Position numbers and translations under genes: made by a program. The notes under the pieces are model-generated. The model saw only the letters and a program-made list of their open reading frames with translations. It did no database searches and was not told where the DNA came from. Shown here piece after piece: positions 16,242 to 25,435 of a stretch of 64,000 bases of DNA. This DNA is from Chakrabartia godavariana. GTDB lineage: Bacteria > Pseudomonadota > Alphaproteobacteria > Sphingomonadales > Sphingomonadaceae. Position 1 is the stretch's first letter; each line of letters starts with the position of its first letter. The stretch spans positions 682,001 to 746,000 of the forward strand of contig RKSN01000003.1 in NCBI GenBank assembly GCA_005518185.1, given 5' to 3'.

Positions 16242-17906
16242 ATGACGGACCGCCTTTCCATTGCCTTTGCCCAGTTGAGCCAGCGCGTTGGCGACCTTGC
16301 CGGGAACGCGGCAGCCATGCTTGCGCGGCGCGCCGAGGCTGCGGCCATGGGCGCGGACCTTGTTGTCTTCCCGGAAATGCAGCTTATCGGCTATCCGGCG
16401 GAAGACATGATCGAAAAGCCCGCGCTTGCCGTGCGCGCGGCGCAGGACCTCGCCCGCTTGGCGGAGGCGACGGCCGATGGCGACCCTGCGATGCTCGTCG
16501 GCACGCTGCACCGGGACGCGGACGGAGCGCTCTACAATGCGGTGGCGCTGCTCGATGGCGGCCGGATCACCGACATGCGCTACAAGCATGAGCTGCCCAA
16601 TTACGGCACCTTCGATGAGAAGCGCTATTTCAAGCCCGGCCCGCTGCCAGAACCGATCACCTTCAAGGGTATCAGGATCGGTGTCCCGATCTGCGAGGAC
16701 ATCTGGTGGCCGCATGTCTGCGCGCACCTGAAGGCGCATGGGGCTGAGATCATGATCGCGCCCAATGGCAGCCCCTATGAGATCGACAAGGATGATTATC
16801 GCGCGTCCAAGGTCGTGGGTGCGCGCGTCGCGGAAACGGGGTTGCCCTTCGCCTATCTGAACCGCGTCGGCGGGCAGGATGAACTCGTGTTCGACGGGGC
16901 GTCTTTCATCCTGAATGGCGATGGCGCCATGGCCCATCAGTTGCCCGACTGGGAGGAGGCGCTGCGCCTCACAACCTGGGAGCGCACCGGCGGCGGCTGG
17001 CGCTGTCTGCCTGGCGACATCTGCAAGCTGGAGCCCTTCCCGTCCGACACTTGGCACGCAATGGTCACGGGCCTGCGTGACTATGTGAACACCAACCGCT
17101 TTCCGGGCGTCGTCCTCGGCATGTCGGGCGGCATCGACAGCGCCATTTGTGCGGCGATTGCCGCCGACGCGCTCGGGCCAGAGCGGGTGTGGTGCGTGAT
17201 GCTGCCCAGCCGCTTCACCAGCCAGGAAAGCCTCGACGATGCCGCAGAAGCGGCGCGGATGATCGGGTGCCGGATCGACACCATCCCGATTGCGCCTGCC
17301 GTCGAGGCGTTTGACGTGATGCTGGCCGACAGCTTTGCCGACAAGGCCGTCGACCTGACCGAGGAGAACCTCCAGTCGCGCATCCGTGGCGTGACGCTGA
17401 TGGCGCTCTCCAACAAATTTGGCCCGATGCTGATGACGACGGGCAACAAGAGCGAGATGTCGGTCGGCTATGCGACGATCTATGGCGACATGGCGGGCGG
17501 CTATAACCCCATCAAGGATGCCTATAAGATGACGGTGTTTGCGCTCGCCAAATGGCGCAACGCGCACAAGCCCCGCATCGGCCTTGGTCCCGATGGCCCC
17601 GTTATGCCCGAGCGGATCATCACCAAGCCGCCCAGCGCGGAGCTGCGCCCGGACCAGAAGGATTCGGATTCGCTGCCAGATTATCCGGTGCTCGATCCCA
17701 TCCTGCTAGGCCTGGTGGAGGAAGAATTGTCGGTCGATGAAGTCGCCGCGCGCGGCTTTGACCGCGATGTCGTCGCCCGGATCGAACGACTGCTCTATCT
17801 GGCCGAGTATAAAAGGCGGCAGGCGCCGCCGGGCGTGAAGCTCGGCAAACGCAACTTCGGGCGGGATCGGCGCTATCCAATCACCAACGCCTTCCGTACA
17901 GCCTGA
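16242..17906 (+). CDS. nadE: Glutamine-dependent NAD+ synthetase
   Basis: NadE amidates deamido-NAD+ to NAD+ with ATP, using ammonia from glutamine. The 554-residue product carries both modules. The N-terminal nitrilase-type glutaminase has the catalytic triad at about Glu 45 (FPEMQLIGYP), Lys 115 (RYKHELPNYG) and Cys 151 (ICEDIWWP). The C-terminal synthetase has the ATP pyrophosphatase loop SGGIDS at 295-300 and the TTGNKSEMSVGYATIYGD region. It is 3 bp from gltX in the same direction. Confidence 0.97.
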   Translation: MTDRLSIAFAQLSQRVGDLAGNAAAMLARRAEAAAMGADLVVFPEMQLIGYPAEDMIEKPALAVRAAQDLARLAEATADGDPAMLVGTLHRDADGALYNAVALLDGGRITDMRYKHELPNYGTFDEKRYFKPGPLPEPITFKGIRIGVPICEDIWWPHVCAHLKAHGAEIMIAPNGSPYEIDKDDYRASKVVGARVAETGLPFAYLNRVGGQDELVFDGASFILNGDGAMAHQLPDWEEALRLTTWERTGGGWRCLPGDICKLEPFPSDTWHAMVTGLRDYVNTNRFPGVVLGMSGGIDSAICAAIAADALGPERVWCVMLPSRFTSQESLDDAAEAARMIGCRIDTIPIAPAVEAFDVMLADSFADKAVDLTEENLQSRIRGVTLMALSNKFGPMLMTTGNKSEMSVGYATIYGDMAGGYNPIKDAYKMTVFALAKWRNAHKPRIGLGPDGPVMPERIITKPPSAELRPDQKDSDSLPDYPVLDPILLGLVEEELSVDEVAARGFDRDVVARIERLLYLAEYKRRQAPPGVKLGKRNFGRDRRYPITNAFRTA

Positions 17907-17909
17907 GCC

Positions 17910-19223
17910 ATGACCGTCATCACCCGTTTTGCGCCGTCGCCGACCGGCCATCTGCACGTCGGCAATGTCCGCACGGCGCTCCACAACTGGATGTGGGCGA
18001 AAAAGCATGGCGGGCGGTTCCTGCTGCGCATCGACGACACCGATCTTGAGCGGTCGAAGGCGGAATATGTTGACGGCATCCATGCCGATTTGCGCTGGCT
18101 CGGGCTCGACTGGGATGGCGAAGAACGGCAGTCGGCGCGCTTCGGTCTGTATGAGCGCCGCTTTGAGGAACTGAAGGCGGCGGGCCGGGTCTATGCCTGT
18201 TATGAGACGCCCGAAGAGCTGGAGTTGCGGCGCAAGGTTCTGCTCGGACGCGGTCTGCCGCCGGTCTATGAGCGCAAGGACCCCGACGCCCCCGTGCCGG
18301 AAGGGCGCGTGCCGCATTGGCGTTTCAAACTCGACCATGATGCACCGATCGAGTGGACTGACCTCGTGCGCGGGCCGCAGCATTTCGACCCCAAGCTGAT
18401 GTCGGACCCTGTCATCCGCCGCGCGGATGGATCGTGGCTCTACATGCTGCCCTCGGCCATCGATGACATCGACATGGGCATCACGCATGTCGTGCGCGGC
18501 GAGGACCATGTGACCAACACCGCGACCCAGCTGCAGATGTTTGCAGCGCTCGGCGCCGCCCCGCCGCAATTTGCGCATGAAGCCCTTTTGACCGGCACCG
18601 AAGGTAAGCTCTCCAAGCGGCTCGGCTCGCTTGGCATGGACGCGTTCCGTGAGCGCGGGATCGAGCCGATGGCGATCATCGCGCTGCTCGCGCGTCTGGG
18701 AACCAGCGAACCGGTTGAGCCGGTCGCGGACCCGGCGCCGCTGGTGGCCAGCATCGACTTTACGCATTTCGGCCGTGCGCCGGCGCGCTTTGACGAAGAA
18801 GAACTGGCACAGCTCAACGCGAAGGTCCTGCACCATACGGACTTTGCGGCGGTCTCGGCGCGGCTGCCCGAAGGCATGGATGCGGCCGCTTGGGCGGCGA
18901 TCCGCCCGAATATTTCCACGCTCGCCGATGTGGCCGAATGGTGGTCAGTCATCGCCGGAGACGTGTCGGCGACCGTCACGGCCGAGGATAAGGATTATCT
19001 TGCCGAGGCGGCCCGCGTGGCGGGCGGCATCGACTGGTCGTCCGACCCGTGGCACGGCCTGACCGACGCGCTCAAGCAGGCGAGCGGACGCAAGGGCAAG
19101 GCGCTTTTCCTCCCGCTCCGGCAGGCACTGACGGGGCATGACCATGGACCCGACATGAAGGCGCTTCTCCCGCTGATCGGACGCGACCGGGCGATCGCAC
19201 GGCTCGCAGCAGCGGCGCTTTAG
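17910..19223 (+). CDS. gltX: Glutamyl-tRNA synthetase
   Basis: A class I aminoacyl-tRNA synthetase charging tRNA-Glu. Many alphaproteobacteria carry two GltX paralogues, and together with GatCAB (also in this window) a non-discriminating enzyme gives Gln-tRNA-Gln indirectly. The 437-residue product is slightly shorter than the E. coli enzyme. It has the HIGH-type motif HLHVGNVRTALHNW (residues about 14-27) with RFLLRIDDTDLERS, and the KMSKS-type motif GKLSKRLGS near 232-240. No Zn-binding cysteine cluster stands out. It directly follows nadE by 3 bp. Whether it also charges tRNA-Gln cannot be told. Confidence 0.95.
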   Translation: MTVITRFAPSPTGHLHVGNVRTALHNWMWAKKHGGRFLLRIDDTDLERSKAEYVDGIHADLRWLGLDWDGEERQSARFGLYERRFEELKAAGRVYACYETPEELELRRKVLLGRGLPPVYERKDPDAPVPEGRVPHWRFKLDHDAPIEWTDLVRGPQHFDPKLMSDPVIRRADGSWLYMLPSAIDDIDMGITHVVRGEDHVTNTATQLQMFAALGAAPPQFAHEALLTGTEGKLSKRLGSLGMDAFRERGIEPMAIIALLARLGTSEPVEPVADPAPLVASIDFTHFGRAPARFDEEELAQLNAKVLHHTDFAAVSARLPEGMDAAAWAAIRPNISTLADVAEWWSVIAGDVSATVTAEDKDYLAEAARVAGGIDWSSDPWHGLTDALKQASGRKGKALFLPLRQALTGHDHGPDMKALLPLIGRDRAIARLAAAAL

Positions 19224-19281
19224 CGCAGGGTGCAGCGGTCGGGGCTAGCAAGTTGGCCGCCGACACCGTATCTTCCTCGGC

Positions 19282-19632
19282 ATGCGAGTTTTTCCCCGCC
19301 CGGTGAGTCCTTTTGCGGCCTGGCGCGACCTGAAGGCGTTCCTTGGGTCGCGGACGCCGCACCAGCTGGGCTTTGCCCTGCTTTCGATCACGATCCCGGT
19401 TTTCTGGTTGGGCATGTTCTATCTCGATCAGGTGCCGATGGAATATCGCCCGCCCGAGATCATCTATGTCGAGAAGCTGGACCCCAACCGGACCGACGCC
19501 CAGATCAAGGCGCAGCAGAAGATCGACACCGCCGCGCGCAAGAAGCGTGAGGCCGAGGAACAGCGGATTCTCGAGGAGCGGCGCGCCCCGTTCAAGGCCA
19601 TCGACAAGAAGATGGACGACCTCGGTCTGTGA
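19282..19632 (+). CDS. Conserved hypothetical single-span membrane protein
   Basis: A 116-residue protein not assigned to a family. One membrane span is visible (about residues 27-45, LGFALLSITIPVFWLGMFYL). A charged, Lys/Glu/Arg-rich coiled-coil-like C-terminal part follows (about 60-105, QQKIDTAARKKREAEEQRILEERR). Its TGA overlaps the GTG start of ribD, so it is cotranscribed with the riboflavin genes. The sequence contains no enzymatic motif. The conserved position beside ribD might reflect operon structure only. Confidence 0.72.
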   Translation: MRVFPRPVSPFAAWRDLKAFLGSRTPHQLGFALLSITIPVFWLGMFYLDQVPMEYRPPEIIYVEKLDPNRTDAQIKAQQKIDTAARKKREAEEQRILEERRAPFKAIDKKMDDLGL

Positions 19633-20600
19633 CCACAACGGAGGACCGGCGCTACATGGGTGTGGCGCTTGCGCTTGCGGAGCGCGGGCGTGCGCGGACC
19701 ACGCCCAACCCCAATGTCGGGTGCGTCATGGTCCGGCGTGGCACGGTCGTGGGCCGGGGGTGGACGCAACCGGGTGGCCGTCCGCATGGCGAGGCGATGG
19801 CACTGGCCATGGCGGGCGCGGACGCGCGAGGCGCCACCGCTTATGTGACGCTGGAGCCGTGCGCGCATGAAAGCCGGCGCGGGCCGACCTGTGTCGACAG
19901 CCTTATCGCGGCAGGCGTGGCGCGGGTCGTCATTGCCCTCACCGATCCCGATGCGCGGACCAATGGCAAGGGCATTGCCCGCCTCAGGGCGGCAGGGATC
20001 GAAGTCGAGGCCGGGCTGATGGCGGCAGACGCCGCGCGGTCGATGGCCGGATGGCTGATGCAGTTGCAGCACGGGCGGCCGTTCGTGACGCTTAAGCTCG
20101 CCACCTCGCTCGACGGCTGCGTGGCGCGCGCCGATGGCGAGAGCAAGTGGATCACAGGCGACGCCGCCCGCGCGCATGGTCATCTGGAGCGCGCGCGCAG
20201 CAACATGATCCTCGTCGGGCGTGGCACGCGCGATGCCGACGCCCCCACGCTCGACGTGCGTCTGCCGGGTCTGGAGATGCGATCTCCGGCGCGGGCGCTC
20301 CTGTCAAAGGCAGGCGCGCCGGAAGGCTGGCTTGGCCTCTCCTCGCCCGCCGAGATTTCGAACCTTCCCAACGTCCACTACCTTCTGGTCGAAGGCGGGG
20401 CGGAGACGGCAGCGGCCTTTCTGAAGGCGGGCCTTGTCGACCGGCTGATGCTCTACCGCGCGCCCATTCTCATCGGGGCGGGCAAGGCCTGCCTGTCCGA
20501 CATCGGTCTCGGCACGCTGGCGGAGGCGCATGATCAATGGCGGCGCATCGATGCGCGCCCGCTTGGCAAGGACAGCCTCGAAGTCTACGAGCGGGCCTGA
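19629..20600 (+). CDS. ribD: Riboflavin deaminase/reductase RibD
   Basis: RibD converts 2,5-diamino-6-ribosylamino-pyrimidinone 5'-phosphate to 5-amino-6-ribitylamino-uracil phosphate in riboflavin synthesis. The 323-residue product has the cytidine-deaminase-like Zn site (HGEAMAL at about 57-63 and PCAHESRRGPTC at about 77-88). The reductase domain has LKLATSLDGCVARADGESKWITG and LLVEGGAETAAAFL. It is somewhat shorter than E. coli RibD (about 367). The start GTG 19629 overlaps the upstream stop; ATG 19656, preceded by GGAGG, is an alternative. ribE follows after 14 bp. Confidence 0.95.
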   Translation: MTTTEDRRYMGVALALAERGRARTTPNPNVGCVMVRRGTVVGRGWTQPGGRPHGEAMALAMAGADARGATAYVTLEPCAHESRRGPTCVDSLIAAGVARVVIALTDPDARTNGKGIARLRAAGIEVEAGLMAADAARSMAGWLMQLQHGRPFVTLKLATSLDGCVARADGESKWITGDAARAHGHLERARSNMILVGRGTRDADAPTLDVRLPGLEMRSPARALLSKAGAPEGWLGLSSPAEISNLPNVHYLLVEGGAETAAAFLKAGLVDRLMLYRAPILIGAGKACLSDIGLGTLAEAHDQWRRIDARPLGKDSLEVYERA

Positions 20601-20614
20601 AAAGGGGCACGCGC

Positions 20615-21229
20615 ATGTTCACAGGCATCATCACCGACGTTGGCACGATCACCAAGGCGGAGCAGCGCGGCGACCTGCGGCTCGTCATCCGCTGCGGCTA
20701 TGACATGGCGGGTGTTGATCTCGGCGCGTCGATTGCCTGTTCGGGTGTCTGCCTGACGGTCGTTGACAAGGGTTCGGACTGGTTCGCCATCGACGCCTCG
20801 GCCGAAACCGTTTCCAAGACGGCAAACGCGATGTGGGCCGAGGGCCGTCGCCTCAATCTGGAACGGGCGCTCAAGATTGGCGACGAACTTGGCGGGCATA
20901 TCGTGACCGGCCATGTCGATGGCGTCGGGACCATCGCCGCCATCACGCCCGAAGGCGACTCGCACCGCGTGATGGTCACGGTCGGGGCGGAGATTGCGCC
21001 TTATATCGCCACCAAAGGTTCGGTGACGGTCGATGGCGTCTCACTGACCGTCAACAGCGTCGCCGACAATGCCGACGGCACGGCGACTTTTGGCCTCAAC
21101 ATCATCCCGCACACCTGGGACGTGACGGCGCTGGGCGACCTCGCGGTCGGCCAGCAGGTGAATATCGAGATCGACGTCCTCGCCCGCTATCTGGCGCGCA
21201 TGCAGGAACGGCTGAGCGCGGGGCGGTAG
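20615..21229 (+). CDS. ribE: Riboflavin synthase alpha subunit
   Basis: Riboflavin synthase dismutates two 6,7-dimethyl-8-ribityllumazine molecules to riboflavin. The 204-residue product shows the two internally repeated lumazine-binding halves: MFTGIITDVGTI with SIACSGVCLTVV in the first, and GHIVTGHVDGVG with GSVTVDGVSLTVN in the second. It is 14 bp downstream of ribD. A 301-bp gap holding an inverted-repeat element and an operator-like array separates it from ribB. Confidence 0.97.
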   Translation: MFTGIITDVGTITKAEQRGDLRLVIRCGYDMAGVDLGASIACSGVCLTVVDKGSDWFAIDASAETVSKTANAMWAEGRRLNLERALKIGDELGGHIVTGHVDGVGTIAAITPEGDSHRVMVTVGAEIAPYIATKGSVTVDGVSLTVNSVADNADGTATFGLNIIPHTWDVTALGDLAVGQQVNIEIDVLARYLARMQERLSAGR

Positions 21230-21292
21230 ACCTGTCGGTCTGATTTCCTCACGCGAGCGCGCGGAGGGACAATGTGCGTGACACCCTCCAAT

Positions 21293-21404
21293 CGTCATCC
21301 TGAACTTGTTTCAGGATCCATGCCGCACTGTCGCGGCCAATCTCCGCCCTGTGAGGATAGGCCTGCTTGCGAGGCATAGATGCTGAAACAAGTTCAGCAT
21401 GACG
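21293..21404. repeat. Intergenic inverted-repeat element between ribE and ribB
   Basis: About 31-bp arms, CGTCATCCTGAACTTGTTTC at the left end and its near-exact inverse at the right end, flank about 50 bases of unrelated sequence. Elements of this form recur between genes in sphingomonad genomes and are of REP/MITE type. The rest of the 21230-21490 gap shows no gene or riboswitch. Confidence 0.8.
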
Positions 21405-21501
21405 GCGCGTGGGAAGGGCGGACAAGCGTCTCCGGTAACCTTCCGCGCCGCCGCGCGCCACGGCAACCATTGTGAGTCAAATGTGATTCTCTCCATTGAC
21501 G

Positions 21502-21527
21502 GTCACATCATAATGTGATCAAGTCAC
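21502..21527. promoter_or_regulatory. Operator-like GTGA/TCAC array before the HTH-ribB gene
   Basis: A perfect palindrome TCACAT-N4-ATGTGA spans 21503-21518. A second dyad GTGA-N5-TCAC (21515-21527) overlaps it, and further GTGA half-sites lie at 21473 and 21483. The array ends 3 bases before the ATG of a protein with an N-terminal HTH, suggesting autoregulation. It would overlap the ribosome-binding region. No FMN riboswitch is recognisable here. Confidence 0.5.
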
Positions 21528-21530
21528 GCC

Positions 21531-22805
21531 ATGTCTACGCAACTCATCGAAAAGCTCCGCAGTCTGGTGACAGATGGTGGGCTCTCCCGCTCCGGGCTGG
21601 CGCGCGCCGCCGGTCTTCATGCCAACACGCTGCGCGATCTGGACCAGCCCGACTGGAACCCGACGGCGGAGACGCTGCGCAAGCTGGAGGCGTATCTGTT
21701 CGCCAATGACGAGACGCCTGCGCTCGTCCCGATCGAAGAGATCATCGAAGAAGCACGTAACGGCCGCATGTTCATCCTTGTCGATGATGAGGACCGCGAG
21801 AATGAGGGCGATCTGGTCATCCCCGCGCAGATGGCGACGCCCGATGCGATCAATTTCATGGCGACGCATGGCCGGGGCCTCATCTGCCTGACGCTCACCA
21901 AGAAGCGCGTCGATGAACTGGGCCTGGAACTGATGAGCCGTGCCAATGGCACGCGGCATGAGACCGCCTTCACCACCTCGATCGAAGCGCGCGAAGGCGT
22001 GACCACGGGTATTTCGGCAGGTGACCGCGCCCGCACCGTGTCGGTCGCGATCGACGCGTCCAAGGGGCGGGACGATATCGTCACCCCGGGCCATGTCTTC
22101 CCGCTGATCGCGCGTGATGGCGGCGTGCTTGTGCGTGCCGGCCATACCGAAGCCGCTGTCGATATTTCGCGCCTCGCCGGCCTCAACCCGTCGGGCGTGA
22201 TCTGCGAGATCATGAAGGACGATGGCACCATGGCGCGCATGGATGACCTCGTCTCCTTCGCGCGGATGCACAATCTGAAGATGGGCACGATCCGCGACCT
22301 CATCGAATATCGCCGCAAGAACGACCATCTGGTCGAATGCGTGTCCGAAGCACCCTTCGTTTCCGACTATGGTGGCGAATGGACGGCCAAGACCTACCGC
22401 AACAAGGTCGACGGATCGGTCAACATCGTGCTGCAAAAGGGCCGCGTGGTTCCCGGCGAACCGACGCTGGTCCGCATGCACGGTATTTCCATCTTCTCCG
22501 ACGTGCTTGGCGCGCCCGGGCCGCGCAAGCGGACGCTGCAGCGCGCGATGGCGGAAATCGGGAAGGTCGGCGCGGGGGTGATCGTCCTCCTGATGCCGAG
22601 CGAGCCGGAAGCGCTGACGCGCGAACTCAGCAATTCGGGCAAGCCCTCCGAAATGGACCTGCGCGATTATGGCATCGGGGCCCAGATCCTTGCGGACCTC
22701 GGCATCCATGACATGGTTCTTCTGACCAACGCCCACCGCAATGTCGTCGGCATTGAGGGCTATGGCATCAACATCGTGGGCGAGCGCCCCATTCCGGAGG
22801 CATGA
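21531..22805 (+). CDS. ribB: HTH - DHBP synthase - degenerate GTP cyclohydrolase II-like fusion
   Basis: 3,4-dihydroxy-2-butanone 4-phosphate synthase makes the four-carbon unit of riboflavin from ribulose 5-phosphate. The 424-residue product has three parts. Residues about 1-58 form an XRE-type helix-turn-helix ([20 protein letters not shown]). Residues about 66-275 are the DHBP synthase domain with [11 protein letters not shown] (85-95), TPGHVFPL and [10 protein letters not shown]. The C-terminal ~145 residues resemble RibA but lack all three Zn-binding cysteines ([17 protein letters not shown] replaces the CxxDxxxxxxCxC-type segment), so GTP cyclohydrolase II activity is unlikely. It is followed by ribH after 4 bp. 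An active ribA must lie elsewhere. Confidence 0.93.
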   Translation: MSTQLIEKLRSLVTDGGLSRSGLARAAGLHANTLRDLDQPDWNPTAETLRKLEAYLFANDETPALVPIEEIIEEARNGRMFILVDDEDRENEGDLVIPAQMATPDAINFMATHGRGLICLTLTKKRVDELGLELMSRANGTRHETAFTTSIEAREGVTTGISAGDRARTVSVAIDASKGRDDIVTPGHVFPLIARDGGVLVRAGHTEAAVDISRLAGLNPSGVICEIMKDDGTMARMDDLVSFARMHNLKMGTIRDLIEYRRKNDHLVECVSEAPFVSDYGGEWTAKTYRNKVDGSVNIVLQKGRVVPGEPTLVRMHGISIFSDVLGAPGPRKRTLQRAMAEIGKVGAGVIVLLMPSEPEALTRELSNSGKPSEMDLRDYGIGAQILADLGIHDMVLLTNAHRNVVGIEGYGINIVGERPIPEA

Positions 22806-22809
22806 TCCC

Positions 22810-23229
22810 ATGGCCAAATTCCTGATCGTCGAAGCCCGTTTCTATAACCATCTGAACGACATGCTCGTCGCCGGTGCCAAGGCGGCGCTGGAAGACGCCG
22901 GGCACAAGGCGGAGGTCATCACCGTCCCCGGTGCGCTCGAAATCCCGGGTGCAATTGCGCTCGCCGCCGAAAGCGGCCGCTATGACGGCTTCGTCGCCAT
23001 TGGCGTCGTCATTCGCGGCGAAACCTATCATTTCGAGATCGTGGCGGGCGAGAGCGCGCGTGGCATCATGGCGCTGACCATGGACGGGCTGCCCATCGGC
23101 AACGGCATTCTGACCGTCGAGAACGAGCAGCAGGCGCTCGTGCGTGCCGATCCTGCGCAGAAGGACAAAGGCGGCGAGGCAGCGAAGGCCGCGATTGCGC
23201 TGCTTGAGCTGAAGGGTCAGTTCGCCTGA
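22810..23229 (+). CDS. ribH: 6,7-dimethyl-8-ribityllumazine synthase
   Basis: RibH condenses 5-amino-6-ribitylaminouracil with dihydroxybutanone phosphate to lumazine, the substrate of riboflavin synthase. The 139-residue product has [13 protein letters not shown] (near residues 38-50), the catalytic-histidine region [18 protein letters not shown] and the [12 protein letters not shown] motif. The start is ATG 22810, 4 bp from the ribB stop. It completes the ribD-ribE-ribB-ribH set. A 128-bp repeat element separates it from the convergent oxidoreductase gene. Confidence 0.97.
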   Translation: MAKFLIVEARFYNHLNDMLVAGAKAALEDAGHKAEVITVPGALEIPGAIALAAESGRYDGFVAIGVVIRGETYHFEIVAGESARGIMALTMDGLPIGNGILTVENEQQALVRADPAQKDKGGEAAKAAIALLELKGQFA

Positions 23230-23244
23230 GGTGAAATCAGCTTT

Positions 23245-23372
23245 GTGCTCCGGCCTTGAGCCGGAGTCCAGGGGTGCAACCCTCCAAGACGGGGGGAGCA
23301 CCTCTCGGGGCCTTCGCGTGAGCTCCACTTCTTGTGCAGGTGGCCCTGGGCTCCGGATCAAGTCCGGAGCAC
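23245..23372. repeat. Intergenic inverted-repeat element after ribH
   Basis: About 27-bp arms (left GTGCTCCGGCCTTGAGCCGG..., right its near inverse) flank a spacer of about 75 bases. The arms themselves contain smaller CCGG hairpins. It lies between convergent genes, so it may terminate transcription in both directions. Confidence 0.78.
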
Positions 23373-23405
23373 AGGTTCTCCTGAAGCCTCTGTGCGGCCT
23401 GAACC

Positions 23406-24479
23406 TCAAGCCGCCGCAGGATAGTCCGTGTAGCCCGCCGGGCCCGGCGTGTACCATGTGGCCATGGTGCTGTCCGCCCAGGCCTTGCCGTCGCGGATGC
23501 GTTCGACGAGGTCAGGGTTGGAAATATACGGACGGCCATAGCTCACCGCATCGGCGAGACCCGATGCCAGAAGGGCGTTGCCGTCCTCCGCCGTCAGGTC
23601 GGAATTGAGCACCAGCGGGTTGGTGAAGACCTTCCGGATCGCAGGCGACTGCTTGGGCACATCGGTGCGCCCAAAGGTGCCGTCGGGGCCGGGCTCGCGC
23701 AGTTCGAGGAAGCCGATGTTGAGCGCCTGCAGCGCGGCCGCTGCGGCCGTGAACAGGCCTTCGGGATTGCTGTCATCGCAGCCCTGTGAATCGCCATTGG
23801 GCGACAGGCGCACCGAGACGCGGTCGGCGCCCCAGACGTCACACAGCGCCTTGGTCACTTCGGTCGTCAGGCGGATACGGTTCTCGATGGATCCGCCATA
23901 CGCGTCGTCACGGAAGTTGGAATTGTCGCGCAGGAACTGGTCCAGCAGATAGCCATTGGCGCTGTGCAGCTGCACCCCGTCAAAGCCTGCCTTCTTCGCA
24001 TTCTCGGCGGCCTTGGCATAATCGCCGATGAGGCGCGGGATTTCGTCGAGGCGCAGCGCGCGGGCTTCTTCCAGCGGCTGCTTGCCGGTTGCGGTATAGG
24101 CATGGCCCGGTCCGGTCGTGGCCGACGCCGAAACGCCGGGGCCATTATTGTAGCTGGAATGCACAAGGCGGCCCATATGCCACAGCTGCAGGATGATGCG
24201 TCCACCCGCCTTGTGCACGGCCTCGGTCACCGGCTTCCAGCCTTCGGTCTGCGCGTCGGTCCAGATGCCCGGCGCCGACGGCCAGCCGAGCCCTTCCTGC
24301 GAGATGCCGGTCGCTTCCGAGATGATGAGGCCCGAAGAGGCGCGCTGCTCATAATAAAGGCGCATCAGATCGTTGGGGATGTGACCCGGATCGGCGCGGC
24401 CGCGCGTCAGGGGGGCCATCAGGATGCGGTTCGGGCAATGAATCGCGCCCAGATCAATGGGATCGAAAAGTGTCGGCAT
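23406..24479 (-). CDS. Old Yellow Enzyme family NADH:flavin oxidoreductase
   Basis: A 357-residue FMN-dependent ene-reductase of the Old Yellow Enzyme family, which reduces activated C=C bonds, nitro compounds or nitrate esters. The TIM-barrel start is TLFDPIDLGAIHCPNRILMAPLTRGRAD. QLWHMGRLVH and the active-site HSANGYLLDQFLRD (with the neighbouring NSNFRDDAYGGSIENR) are diagnostic, as is the C-terminal GLADAVSYGRPYISNPDLV. The start ATG 24479 has a GGGGGA stretch upstream. It diverges from the DMT exporter gene with only 38 bp between starts. The physiological substrate is unknown. Confidence 0.93.
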   Translation of the reverse strand: MPTLFDPIDLGAIHCPNRILMAPLTRGRADPGHIPNDLMRLYYEQRASSGLIISEATGISQEGLGWPSAPGIWTDAQTEGWKPVTEAVHKAGGRIILQLWHMGRLVHSSYNNGPGVSASATTGPGHAYTATGKQPLEEARALRLDEIPRLIGDYAKAAENAKKAGFDGVQLHSANGYLLDQFLRDNSNFRDDAYGGSIENRIRLTTEVTKALCDVWGADRVSVRLSPNGDSQGCDDSNPEGLFTAAAAALQALNIGFLELREPGPDGTFGRTDVPKQSPAIRKVFTNPLVLNSDLTAEDGNALLASGLADAVSYGRPYISNPDLVERIRDGKAWADSTMATWYTPGPAGYTDYPAAA

Positions 24480-24517
24480 GGGGTCCCCCGGTTGCTTTGT
24501 GCGTTCGGCTCCCGGAT

Positions 24518-25435
24518 ATGGGGGCAATGGGGTCGACGCAACAGCAACATTCGTCAGGGCATCCGGAGGGCGGCAGCCGCGCCGCCGTCATCGCCGCACT
24601 TTTGATCGGCAATTTCGCGCTCGCCTTTGGCCCGTGGCTGGTGCGGATGGCCGATGTCGGGCCAAGCGCGTCGGCCATGTGGCGCATGGCGCTGGCAGCA
24701 CCCGTTCTGTTTCTGATTGCCGGTTATCGTCGCCAGGCGCTGACGCTGCCCAGCCGCGCGCTGTACTGGACGATGATCCTTTCGGGCCTCTTTTTCGCGG
24801 TCGATCTGGCCGCCTGGCACATCGGTATTCTGAAGACCAAGCTCGCCAATGCGACGCTCTTTGCCAATGCGGCCAGCCTGTTCTTCCCGATCTGGGGGTT
24901 CATCGTCGCGCGCAGCCTGCCGACACGGCGCGAGGGCGCGGCCTTTGGCGTGGCGACGGTCGGCGCGGTCCTGCTGCTTGGCCGGTCGGCGGAACTCAGC
25001 ACGCAGAACCTGCTCGGTGACATGCTCTGCCTTGCGGCCGGGCTCTTCTACACGGCCTATCTGGTCGTCGTCGCCCAGGCGCGGCTGAAGCTGCAGAGCT
25101 GGACGTTGCTCGCCTGGTCGACTGTGGCGACGATCCTGCCCCTGCTCGCCATTTCCGTGGCACTGGGCGAAACGATCCTGCCGCACAACTGGACGCCCGT
25201 CATCGCGCTCGCCGTGGTCAGCCAGCTGATCGGTCAGGGGATGATGGTGTACGTGCTCGGGCGTGTCAGCCCGCTGGTGTTCGGGCTTGCGCTGCTCACC
25301 CAGCCGGTCGTTTCGGCGACGATGGGGTGGATCAGCTATGGGGAAACATTGCTCCTGCCCGACTGGATCGGGGCAGGGCTGATCGGGCTGGCGCTCCTCT
25401 TGGTGCGCCAGCCCGACCGGTCAAAGGATCAATAA
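24518..25435 (+). CDS. DMT superfamily (EamA) transporter
   Basis: A 305-residue inner-membrane protein of the drug/metabolite transporter superfamily. Ten hydrophobic helices in two EamA repeats are apparent. The first begins about residue 19 (AVIAALLIGNFALAFGPWLVRM) and the second about residue 155 (LLGDMLCLAAGLFYTAYLVVVA). It ends with a charged tail. Members export amino acids, purines, nucleotide sugars or drugs; nothing here fixes the substrate. Alternative start ATG 24527. Its stop overlaps the convergent PuuD-like gene by 7 bp. Confidence 0.87.
   Translation: MGAMGSTQQQHSSGHPEGGSRAAVIAALLIGNFALAFGPWLVRMADVGPSASAMWRMALAAPVLFLIAGYRRQALTLPSRALYWTMILSGLFFAVDLAAWHIGILKTKLANATLFANAASLFFPIWGFIVARSLPTRREGAAFGVATVGAVLLLGRSAELSTQNLLGDMLCLAAGLFYTAYLVVVAQARLKLQSWTLLAWSTVATILPLLAISVALGETILPHNWTPVIALAVVSQLIGQGMMVYVLGRVSPLVFGLALLTQPVVSATMGWISYGETLLLPDWIGAGLIGLALLLVRQPDRSKDQ

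Noticed and set aside
21230-21530. Possible FMN riboswitch upstream of the riboflavin gene
   Set aside because: The conserved RFN blocks such as AGGGC...GGTGAAATTCC and GCCCGCGA were looked for and not seen. The gap contains a repeat element and a palindromic operator-like array instead.
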